Shown: positions 48,504 through 60,600 of the stretch, one piece after another | Numbering within the stretch: the first letter of the stretch is position 1 | Layout of the letters: every line of letters starts with the position of its first letter | Assembly: GCF_041260155.1 (NCBI RefSeq) | Contig: NC_091933.1 | Coordinates: 22,060,599-22,124,598, forward strand | Direction: 5' to 3' | Length of the DNA stretch: 64,000 nucleotides | Origin: Ptychodera flava | Taxonomy: Eukaryota > Hemichordata > Enteropneusta > Ptychoderidae | Notes under the pieces: model-generated | Seen by the model: the letters and a program-made list of their open reading frames with translations, nothing else | Databases searched by the model: none | What the model was told of the DNA's origin: nothing | Position numbers and translations under genes: made by a program

Positions 48504-48796
48504 AGCGACATGATGTCAACGTCTTGATCAAGAGTCTATACAACTTGTGGAACTGCCTGTCATAATTGCACAGAGTGTAAGTTATCTGTACTTTAAAAGC
48601 ACAGGTTCAGTGATCATGATTATTGACTTGATAAAGCCATGGCTCGGTATCAAGGCGAGTTTCAAGGAAAAACAAAGGATTTTAAAAACAAAATGTAGCC
48701 AGGGCAGACATTAGATTTCTGTGAGTTTTACCAGAAATTGAGGACAGCAGAAACCCGCGGTGCAATGACACTTGTCATCATTTTTCTGTATATCAA

Positions 48797-48802
48797 AATA
48801 AA
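48797..48802 (+). promoter_or_regulatory. Gene A polyadenylation signal (candidate)
   Basis: AATAAA lies 294 bases after the stop. Another AATAAA occurs at about 50078. Confidence 0.4.
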
Positions 48803-50907
48803 ATGTTTGGCATTTTACTTTTGTCAGATTGTCTTTCACCAGAGGAATCAAGGAAAAATTCTAACTTGGGATTTTAAGACAGGATACATGTTATCGCGTA
48901 GCATATACTATCATCAGCTGTTGTGGATCGGAAACCATACACAGGATTCTTTGAATTCGTCAAATGTGTTGATGCAATTAAATTATATGTATAAAAACAC
49001 TGCTGTGTATCTAGGTTTTATTACAAAAAAATTGCGACCACCTTTGTATTTTTAGCCGTTTCCATGAAAGTCTCAGGGTTTGTAGAATTCATTTTTGTCA
49101 AATCTGTTGGTTTTATCACCAAGTCCGATAACTTCTGTAACTTCCAACACTTTTCGTTTTGAAATGTAAGTGAAGATCTTAAACTCATTTTGTCAAAAGG
49201 AGTATATGTTTGATGAGTTGATGTGTAAACATTTAGATATTAATATCAGAACTGCCTTCTAGTCCATTACTGGAAAATTGTAACAATCAGAAACTAGCCT
49301 AAGAAATCATAGTTTACACAGCAAACAATAACAAGAGAATTAGTTGCCATAGTGAACATGAAAAAGAGTTCCATCAAATCTGATGGAATACAAATACGAC
49401 ATCCATTGTGTCTACGAAATTACCAATTGTGATGGTGGATTCGTGCATTTTCTGAGGCGGGCAACCTGTCAAGTTTTGAATTCCCAAATTTTTGCCACGT
49501 GACCAGATTGGATGTCTATATATAGCTTTAACAGAGAACAGTTGTACATACTAATACAGTATATGGACATTACTTACTATTTACTACAGTAAGAATGACG
49601 GGGTGTTGGTGTTGGTTGAGTTTTAAAAATATTATATTCCTATATAGGCCTACATGGTAATTGTTCTAGCACCGGGCATATGATTTTTTTTTAGTTCACG
49701 TGTCTTCAAGGCTATACAGTCTGTTCACCCGTGGACATCCATTTTCTAAAACTGTACCAGAATGTTTCTTCAGAAAAGGCTTATAGAACTGTGATTTTTG
49801 TGACTAGTACCGCTAGTCGAAATACTTTGTAGCTCAAGTTTTCTTTTGTTAAAAAAACGAAACAAAGTCAAGGTGCAAATCTTAGAGGATTTAGGAAAGT
49901 TGACAGAAAGGACACAGAAGGAAGTACCAAAAGTGAAAGTTTCCTGTATCGATACAGGATTTGTGTTAGTAAACTTGGTACAATGTTTATATATAATGTA
50001 TGTATAATTACTACTAATTATAAGTTATTGCCAGATAATAGGCATGCTTATCATGCTGCCCTCGTTAAATAACGTTTAATAAAATAAACTAAAATACAAC
50101 CATAAGGCTGAAGTAATTAAAGTCTTTGTTTTACGTCCCTGCATGTGTACGTTTTCGAAGGTTTTCATGAAAAAACACCTACATTGTATTTGAATAGGAC
50201 TTTATTGCATAGCTTTATTGCCTACAAATCTTTGTGTATGAATTTTGTAAAATGTACAATGTCTATATGGTCGCAGATCGAAAGTTACATGGCCTTGTAA
50301 ATTACGGAGATGATATCGATAAAAAAGTTTCTGTTTTGATTCTTGAATGTGCACTTATGGAATACCACTCAAGTAGATGAGCTTGCAACATTACTACAAT
50401 ATCCCATTCTCCCAAATTTATATGTAAATGTTATATAATTATATATTATATATTAAGTGTTATATGCAGTCAATATGCCAAAGTCATTTTAAAGAACTTC
50501 GTTCTGATATTAACAGTCATCTGCACATACGATAATATCTGTCTCCTCTTTAATACCAGATGGAATAATTTTAATGAAGTCTTTGCAATCATTTGCAGTC
50601 GAGTCAGTATCTGTTGATGTGGAAACAGTGAGTAAGATAGAAGACTCTCTTCTGACGTGTCTACATTACCATAAAAGTAGATAAGCTAATGAAGTGGTAT
50701 AAAAAATAATATAACTTTATTTTACTGCCCATTGTTGTCATCTTATCTTCTGGATCAAGTGCATACCCAAAGTCCAGAGGGTCAGGACTGTGACATACCA
50801 TAGCTTAAATGAGAAAAGTCTTGCCGATTGAGGGCGCGTGTACTTTGGCTGTTTTGATTTGGTCAAACACTGTACAACGGGTGAATCCCGAGTTGTTTGC
50901 CACTCAA
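48803..50907. other. Spacer between adaptor genes A and B
   Basis: There is no coding signal. 50103-50198 is a one-ended relic of the MITE at 52781-53047 (AAGTAATTAAAGTCTTTGTT, then GGTTTTCATGAAAAA and TTTGAATAGGA). The promoter of gene B should lie just before 50908. Confidence 0.45.
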
Positions 50908-51246
50908 ATGATGGCTGGAAATGGTCTGCCGCGTAACTGGAGTGAAATCCAGATGCAACCGTTTAGTTCTGTCACTAACGCCGTGAAAGATCGGATGGGC
51001 GTCCTCCTCACTCAGAACTTATGCACTGCCGAGGATTGGCAGGACTTGGCGGAGCGCCTGAACTTCAGCAACGAAATATCACACGCATACGACAGGAGGG
51101 TGTCAAACATGGTCGAACACCCGGAAGGATTTTGCTCGACGAATTAAAGCGTCGGGGGAAGCATTGTACTGTGAAGACCGTAGAAGACTGTCTTATTATC
51201 ATGGAGAGACATGACGTACTTGAAGTTCTTCGTAAATGTAGTCTTG
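50908..51246 (+). CDS. Gene B exon 1: Death domain with frame break
   Basis: From ATG at 50908 or 50911, LPRNWSEI aligns with PPNWPLFR of gene A. EDWQDLAERLNFSNE and, in another frame, GRILLDELKRRGKHCTVKTV and RHDVLEVL complete a MyD88-like Death domain. It ends phase 1 before GTAAGT, as in gene A. The frame break lies in AACGAAATATCACACGC. Confidence 0.65.
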
Positions 51247-54200
51247 GTAAGTCAACGAGGTCATTCATGACTCGACTTTATATTCCAATGCGGAAGTTAA
51301 AACTTCGAAATCTGGATGAACCACAGTACGGATATACCACTGCCGATATACTTGGAACGAGTACAACCACGGAGCGGGCTCTCAGTTCGAAGGCGATCGA
51401 AGGCCTAATCTTGTCCCCAAGACAGAATACACGATGAGCTAGTACAGGTGAAACCGGAAGGTGAAACGCCCGGGGGGGGGGGGGGGGGGGGAGATGAATT
51501 TTCAAAAGTCCGCTGTACGCCAACTAAAACGCTGTTTTCAAAAGTCCGCTGTACACCAACTAAAACGCGGTTTGTTTGCGAGTTTCTGGCCACTTAAAGC
51601 TACTAAATTTATATCCAACGAACAGTTTTATATTTTTATCATAGGAAGATTGAAATACAGTGCTAAACGAAAGAGAACATGTAAAGTTTCACAGAACTAT
51701 AGCTTTCCGATCAGGACAGAATTAAACACTTTTTCTCTGATTCTTTGGGTGTATTGGTTTTTAAAAAATACATTCATTTATTGTTTTATGAAAAGCTATT
51801 GCCTGTATTCCGTCATACATAATTTATGCACCAACCATCCTCTACGACCTTTTATCATGTTTAAAGGAGGCAGTCGTCGGAACTGCGCGTGTGCGACTTT
51901 CTTGTTTACAAACAATGTATTTTCATGCATGATATGTAGATGCATCAAGTCAACGTAACTGCAACATTTAAATTTTACGATATTCATTGTTGACAATTTT
52001 TTAACATGTTTAAATTTTCATCAATCACAAACTTACCTTAGATACAGTGTATACATCAGTCGTAGGAGTCCAAGCATGGCAACCTTTAAGCAGAGTTCCG
52101 GCGACTGCCACCAAAATACTCCAAATAATTTATCATTTTGATTTTATACCCTAGAATTCATTGTTGTTTTAAAAAATTGTCAAAATTCTCATTTTTGCAA
52201 TTTGCCATTTTTGCGTATATACAATATCTGGCAACCCTCCAAGTTCATACCTTTATAAGAGCCATTAAACATTTTTCCATACAACACTCATTTTATAAGT
52301 TGTCAATATCATTCTAAAATCCTGAGGAGAGAAAAACATGCTGTATCTGAATATTACCATGCACTTTTTCCATATGTAGGATAATTACCCACAATGCATA
52401 GCAACATAGAATTCTTATGAGAAACACTGCTCACAAGTGTAAGAGTTGATAAGTTTTTGGGCACACAAACAACGATGGATGCTTTTTACAGGATGTTTAC
52501 CATTATGGTGAAATACACATTCATTCATCTTACAATCTCTATTGATTGCCGCAAGCTGGTGCATAAACTTTTTATGATGTATAAGCTGAAAGTGACTCGA
52601 TAGTCCAGTCAAAATAGAGTTAGACCCACCACAAATTGCAACAGAATTTTTTGCTTCGGAATGCATTTCAGAGAGGTACCCAGAACAACATATTAAAAGT
52701 TTACTCGAATCCACCTTGGGAAATATGTCTAATTTGCATAAATCAAATATGGCGGCCAACCATCCAACAAAATAACATAAGGCCAAAGTAATTAAATTCT
52801 TTGTTTTGCGTCCACTCACAATGGGAAAAGGTACGCGTCTAAGCGGCTGAAAAACACACACAAGAAAATTAACACAATGTAATTTGATTGCAGCAAATAA
52901 AAAATTGTAACAAAATTTTTAGTTCAGAAAAGCTAAGCGGTAATGTCCTAAAATTTCCTATTCAAATACACTGTGTGTGTTTTTCATGAAAACCTTAAAA
53001 ACCTAGGCGGGTGGGGACGCAAAACAAAGAATTTAATTACTTTGGCCTAATGTGCTATATATCACATGTTAAACAAGCTATTTCAGTGATTTCAAAGTCT
53101 GACACTAGTAATTTGGCCCAGGGAATTATTTTGGAGGTATAATGTTCCTTATAGGTCTTTATTAATTTGCATAATTCCAATATGGCGGCCAACATTCCTA
53201 CAAAGACATTTTCGGTCATATACCACGTATTAAACAAACTATTTCAGTGATTTTAAAGTTAAAAGTATATTTCTTTGGCATGGACAAGCGATTTTCGAGA
53301 TGTTATGATTTGCATAGGTATTTGTTAATTTGCTTAAATCCAATATGCTGGCCGACATTTCTACAAAGGACATTGTCGGTCATAAACCAGGCATTAAACA
53401 AGCTATTGATTTTAAAGTTTTAATATTTTTCTTGGGTATGAAGAAACACTTTTAGTGGCTCAATTTTTACAAAGGCCCTTTGATAATTTGCATAAATTAA
53501 ATATGGCTGCCATATTAATGCCCATGGCTTAATAGCTTCTAATATAAATAACGGTTTTGGTATAGATTTTAGCACTATTAAACTATCAAGAAGAAACTGT
53601 TAAGTCCTTGGACATTCATTTTTAAAATTTTTTGATTTTTCTGTGTATGACGACTGTTAATGTTAATGAATGTTAGTCTTCTGAATGATATATTCTCTTT
53701 TAAAATATGACATTGAATTCATCTGTGTGTGGCATTTTCGTTATTTGTAAGAGTGTTTAACACTCTAAAGTGTCAAAGCATGTAATCTGTAATGTTTACT
53801 GTTAAAAAAAGGGGTGTTCAAAACCTTTAGTTTTTAATTTAGACTTAACCCCCTCCTTATGGATGGGTGCATCTTTATAAGATCCCTTAGATGATAGGCA
53901 AGAAGTCATCACACATACCAGCAAAATACAATAAACACAACAAAGCTAAAAAAACAGAAAAAATGATATGACCGAAATAAAAATTGTCGTAATACACACA
54001 AATTGAAACTTAGCACTATTGCAAACAATGTCAGATTCATAAAAACTTTCTGGACACACAAACTCAAAAAATCTGAAAACTGCATGCTTTAGCAAAGACT
54101 TACAATTAATCCAAACACAGAATCGATTTATTACACAATACAAAGAAGTACATCTTGAGTCATTTTTCCAAGTGTCATTTTCCAGATGTACATGTTTGTA

Positions 54201-57200
54201 TCGTGTAACAGTTGGATTCTGTTGGGCTAATGAGTTGTTTGAATTAATTTTAAGTCTTTGCTAAGCATGCAATTTTCAATTTTTGTGAGTTTGTGGGTTG
54301 ATCAAGTTTTTAAGAGTCTGACATTGTTTGCATCAGCGTTAAGTTTTAACTTGTCTGTATTGTGGCATGTGTTATTTTTGGTCACATTATTTATTTTTTG
54401 CCTTGTTATTATCTTTGTTGTGTTTATTGTATTTTTGCTGTTATATGTGATGACTTCTTGCCTATCATCTAGGGGGATGTACCGGTACCAAAGATGCACT
54501 CGTCCATAAGGAAGGGGTTCAGTCTAAATTAGAAAATAAAGATTTTGTCCACGACTTTTTAAAACAGAAATATTAAAGATTATATGTTTTAACACTGTAG
54601 AGTATAAAGCACCTATTAAAATCACAAATAATGCCATACAAAGATGGATCAAATGTTATATTCAGAAAGAGATTATTATTAGACGACTAACAATCATTAC
54701 GGTTGTCATATATAGAAAAATCACAAAATAATTCAAATTGTATGACTCTCTTCCATCTCAATAGTAAATGCACATCAACATATACGTATTTGAATCCGTT
54801 CGTAAGTCAAAGATGTAAGTCTACCAAATTTGCTTTAACATTCTTTTCAAAATACAATATATTTATGGGGTATTTTAACGAATTCAGGTATCACAGACAC
54901 CTATTAAAATAAAACTTATTCGTAAATGGACTGTTATTGTATGTAAATTTATTGTATATTTTCTACATTTTTAAAAATAAATGTTCAAGGACTTAATGTG
55001 GAGCTGCACGTTGCCAACACAGTTTTTTTCGAAGGAATATTTCTCATCTAAAATGACAAGGAAAGCCTTACAAACTATTTTGTGAAATGTAATATTTCCC
55101 TTGAAACAAGAGTATATCCTCATTCTAAAATGGCATGGGCTGAACGACTGACATTCAAAAAAGTGCTTAAAATCATGGTTAGCAAAATAAAAATGCCTCT
55201 AATTCAAAATGTAAGAAATTTATTGCAAAACAAAATGGTTGTTTTGTTATATAGCATTTAAAAACATAATGTGAAAATTTCAGAAAATATGACCCAGCCG
55301 GAACAGAGTTATATTCTTTGGAAATCTAGAAATTTGGATAAAAGGGAAGCAGGAATTCGGGTGATTTGCATACATTTGCATACATTAACCCTTTTATATC
55401 ATGCCACTTACGACTGCTTGCCAAGCCAAAAGGTGGCCTAACCAATTTTTAATCTTGGGTTAACAAATAAATAAAAATTGGAAGAATATTTGCAAAATAC
55501 AGTGCGTTGGGTGCAGTGCCCTCTTGACAGTTTTTTCTTGATATTCCTATTCCTAAAAACTCTACCATAATCTTATTTATATTAGAAGCTATTCGGGCAT
55601 TAATGTGGCAGCCATATTTAATTTCTGAAAATCATCAAAGTGTCATTTAAAAACATTGAACCACAAAAGGTGTTTCTTCATGCTCCAGAAATATAATTTA
55701 ACTTCAAAATGGCTGAAATAGATTGTTCAATACATTTTATGACAGAAAATTTCTTTTGTATTGGATTTATGCAAATTAACGAAGTGCCAACGCAAATCAT
55801 TGCACCTCAAACATCATTTGGCCATGCCAAATAAATATACTTTTAACTTGAAATCACAGAAATAGCTTGTTTAATCCTTTGACTGCTGTAATTTTTTACA
55901 CCAAAATTTTAATGTGATATTTTACCAATTTCTGTGAACATTTCTGTACGTTTTTTCATAATTTTGGACCAAATGGATATCATTTTTCAGCAGCTACAGA
56001 TTTTAATCAAAATTTTGGCAAAAAGCAGAAAAATTGACTGTGGTACATTTTATAAAGTTGACAAAAATAGACTTTGGCGCCCAAAGGGTTAATACATGGT
56101 ATATGACAGAAAATGTCTTTTGTAGGTATGTTGGCCACCATATTGGATTTATGCAAATTAACGAATTACCTATGCAAATCATTGCATCTCGAAAATTGTT
56201 TGTCCATGCCAAAGAAATATACTTTTAACATTGAAATCACTGAAACGGCTAGTTTAACCCTTTGACTGCTGTAATTTTTACACTAAAATTTTAATGCAAT
56301 ATTTTACCAATTTCTGTGAACTTTTCTGTATGTTTTTTTGATATTTTTGACCAAATAGATATCATTTTTCATCAGCTACATTTTTTATCAAAATTTTGGC
56401 AAAAGCAGAAAAATTGACTGTGGTGCATTTTAAAAAGTTGACAAAAATAGACTTTGGCGCCCAAAGGGTTAATACGTGGTATATGACAGAAAATGTCTTT
56501 TGTAGGTATGTTGGCCACCATATTGGATTTATGCAAATTAACAAATAACCTATGCAAATCATTGCATCTCGAAAATCGTTTGTCCATGCCTAAGAAATAT
56601 ACTTTTAACTTTAAAATTACTGAAAGAGCTTGTTTAATACATGATATATAACCGAAAATGTCTTTTGTAGGAATGTTGGCCACCATATTGGAATTACGCA
56701 AATTAATGAAGTGCCCATATGAAACATTATACCCCCAAATGATTCCCTGAGCCAAATAACTAGTGTCAGACTTTGAAATAACTGAAATACATGTAGCTTG
56801 TTTAATATGTGATATATAGCCAATTATGTTATTTTGTTGGATGGTTGGCTGCCATATTTGATTTATGCCTAGGCGTCCTAGGTAAAGCCTAGGCGTCATC
56901 CTTGATTCTCATCTCACACTGAGACCTAATGTTTCAGAGATCTGCCGTACGGCAACCTTTCATCTACGACGCATTGCTCGTATTCGTAAATATTTATCAA
57001 GGTCTGCCACAGAACAACTTGTCCATGCATTTATCACATCTCGTATTGATTTCTGTAACTCTCTGTTGTATGGACTTCCGAATAATTTAATCATTCAGAT
57101 TCAACGTGTTCAAAACATGGCTGCAAGAATTGTAACTCGTTCAAAAATCTCTCTTCATATCACCCCTGTTCTGTACCAGTTGCATTGGTTACCGGTGACA

Positions 57201-57619
57201 CAGCGCATTGTATTTAAGATGTTAGTCCTGACTTTTAAGTGTATTCACGGGCTTGCTCCCAGTTATCTTTCAAATATGATATCACTCTATGTTCCATGTC
57301 GTAACTTGAGGTCAGCTGACCAGTTCAGACTTCGTCCGGTTCGATCGCGCACAAAGAAGTATGGAGATCGTTCGTTTAGTGTGGCAGCTCCCATACTCTG
57401 GAACAGTCTTCCATTAGATATTCGGCGTTCTCCTAGCCTGTCAATTTTTAAAACTAATGTTAAAACTTTCCTTTTTAAATTTGCTTTTTAGACTTTGGTT
57501 TTAGATGGTTTTATTGTAGTTTTTTTTTTTATTACTGTTTTAATTGCTTTTTGTGATATGTAAATTTTCTCACAGCGTCCTTGATCACTTTGTTGTGGAT
57601 ATTGACGCTTTATAAATAA

Positions 57620-57651
<32 letters not shown>

Positions 57652-60600
57652 GCAAATTAGACATATTTCCCAAGGTGGATTCGAGTAAACTTTTATATGT
57701 TGTTCTGGGTACCTCATTAAAATGCATTCTGAAGAAAAAAATTCTGTTTGCAATTTGTGGTGAGTTAGGTGCCAAAATCTCGTAGATTGACTGGACTACG
57801 AGTGAACGGCACGAGTATTGCCAGGGCAATTCCCCGAATACTGTATCTGTCATAAGAGCTGTCGTATTATAGCCTTGTCAGTACCAGTGAATTTTGTGAT
57901 GTCATCCCCAAAATTATTACTGATAATGTATCCGGTTATCCGGCATTTTAGCCCCAGATGTTTCTACAAATTCAATAGTATTGCCAAAACTTATAAAATA
58001 TAGCAATATGTATCTGCCCCTCCAGCCCATAATGGACTCAGGCAAACTTTGCACTCCATAATGTACTTGGCAAGATTGTGATTAAGTGCTAAAAAGCTGA
58101 AAAGAATGAAAAAAGTGGTAACAAAAAGCACAGTGAGAAAATCTGATGTTCCAATCATGTCAACAAAAACCCAATTTGATATAAAAAGTTCTGGTGGTAC
58201 CAATTGCAATCTTGTGCGTTTCACTTGGTGAGAGTGAGTAAGATAAATTGTTCAAACAGTCCCCCCATCCATTAAGGGACTGTGATGTTTGCAACAGTTT
58301 CGCTCACAGTAAACAATTAAAGACACGGTGTGAATCATACAGTTCCTTGTTGACAAAAGCTATAGAGCCCCAGGTACGTGAAAGTCTTGTAGATAACTCC
58401 AAATGAAACCATCCGGCTATTTGGATAGTATGCACAAATGCACAATAGAGCTAGCCCAAGATGACACCGCCAATAGAGCAAGTTGATGGTACATCTGATT
58501 CAAGAGTGAGACAACACTGGGCATAGCCAGGACGAGATAGGTCGATGGATCACATCGAAGTGAACAACATGCCTCGGGGACAGATATTCAGACTCTTAAA
58601 TTTTGATAATTCTTTTCTGATCTCCCACTTGTGGGGGCTCATTCTAAAGCTTTTGGAGAAAGAAAACTTTTACAGTTTTTATTTTTTTTTAATTTTTCCC
58701 CGTAGAGTTAACACAGGGGTGGTGACCATTTTGAATTTCAAATATCGGTAAATCTTGGGTTATTTGTTTCGCTAGTTCCAAACTTTGCATGGTGCCCCCC
58801 CCCCCCCCCCCCCCCCCCCCATTTTATCGTTGATTTAGTAAGAGAATGGTTGAAAATTGCATCTATCAAAGTGTGAGGGAAAGTTTAAGTCTTTTACTCT
58901 CGAAGCACATACTCTTTACTTTGCAACATTCAGAAAAGTTGATAAAAAAAAATGTAGAGTAGATGCAGAGATGTAGAAAATAGCTGGCAGCCGGCAACAC
59001 CAACTTGCTGTCAGCTAAAATTTGCCAGCTGGGAAAATTTAGCTTAAGTAAAAATCAGGACATTTTGAACAAACTTTTATGTGCACATACACTGCTTGTA
59101 ACCACCTTTACATTTTTTTGCCACCTGTAACCAAAATTTTCTACACCCCTTGGATGGCAATGGAAAAGTATGACAGTAATTTCATCATAAATCTGACAAT
59201 GAGATTCAATCGACAAAATAAATACCCTACTTCATATATATAACAATACCAGGTGCCCAAATTTTATTCAATATTGCCAGCGTTAATTATCGGCAGATTC
59301 TCGAATGCAAGAAAAGCAAAGAATAATACTTGCAAACCAAAATAAACATTGGATATGTAGATGCCTAGCTATTCATTTTGTCAGCAGCAACCTTGGAGTC
59401 AATTCTTCCTAGGGAGAATTCCCTGTAACACTGAGAGGGATGGCAATTTTTTTTGGCTGCATTAAAATTTTAGTAAAATGCAAGTTTATTGAATGTTCAT
59501 TAAAATTGTTTCATTAACCACTTTCACATTGACCTAATACATTAGAAGATATTCCTTTGAGTCAGACAACATGTTTTTTTTTTCAGCTGGTAATTGCACC
59601 TTTACATGCACGTGTGAAATTGCTGGCCAAGAACATATTGATCTGACATGCTTGGATGTTTGTAAAGAAATGACTGTAGAGGGCGCTCTGCAAGGGAAGC
59701 TGGAGAAGAAAAACTTGAAGAAAGAAGAACTTTATTTTGAAGATATCCCTGGTATTGGTGTCAACTGGAATGACAAAGTTGGCAAATTCAAGGTACTTAT
59801 TAGTAATTTTAATGGAAAGGATTGGTATTTGTCCTGTAAGTTTACATACATGGCTGTCAAATTGTACATAGGCTAGATCTTAGACTTGAATGAGGAATTG
59901 ACCTCCATTGTGAAATCGTACATGATCACATTTGGCCTTTTATTGGGGCGTTTTCTGTGAATTATTTGAATACCAGATAGAATAAGATTACTTTCACCGA
60001 TCATTTTTGTTCATGTAACGTACCACTACTGTATTATGGGTCCCTTAGCAGTCTGATACCAATGGAAGGGAAAACACACACAAAAAAACTATTGACTTTG
60101 AGAACAGCCAAAAAAATTACCTTTGTGAATATTTGCATTTAATGTTACTGTTATTTTGACACAGGGATATCATGTTAAGCTGCATAGGAGAGAAGCACCC
60201 ATTAGAAAAGACAATTTTGAAAACCAATCAGTTGCGAGATCTGATCCGACGCCACCTGTTAGAGAAGACACGTCTAAAAACCAATCAGTTGTGAGATTTG
60301 ATCAGATGCCACCTGGTGAAGAAATAGAAGCACAGAAAGATGGTAGGAAAGTGATATTGTGTGATATCAGAAATGTTTTGTCAACTCGGAAGTGTATACT
60401 CTTGAGACCATTATCTTGGTTTAACCCAGTTGTTTTGTTTGATGTTGTTTGACTTTAATGTATACAAGGAGAGGCAGGAGACATCATTGTACGTGTCTTG
60501 CTTTATGACTAGAACAAACATGGTATGTGTGGTACATGATTTGTGGTACATAAAAAACAAATCTTACAAGTTAGTGATTAGTACATATGACAAATGATGG

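Larger units (their letters stand above)
52592..57804. mobile_element. Large imperfect foldback element with tandem subrepeats
   Basis: The outer ends ACTCGATAGTCCAGTCAA (about 52596) and TTGACTGGACTACGAGT (about 57787) are inverted. Inward, CCCAGAACAACATAT...AAATATGTCTAATTTGCATA at the left matches the right arm inverted. The centre is a second palindrome: 53820-54125 against 54190-54530 (GATGATAGGCAAGAAGTCAT on both arms). Each arm carries tandem units of about 160 bp with GGCGGCCAACATTCCTACAA-type phrases. The right arm also has a 382 bp direct duplication (about 55870-56630). Two younger insertions, a MITE and a LINE, interrupt it. No protein-coding gene belongs to it. Confidence 0.65.

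Noticed and set aside
52415-52861. 148-codon minus-strand open frame
   Set aside because: It crosses the border of the foldback element and the end of an inserted MITE and matches no family I know.
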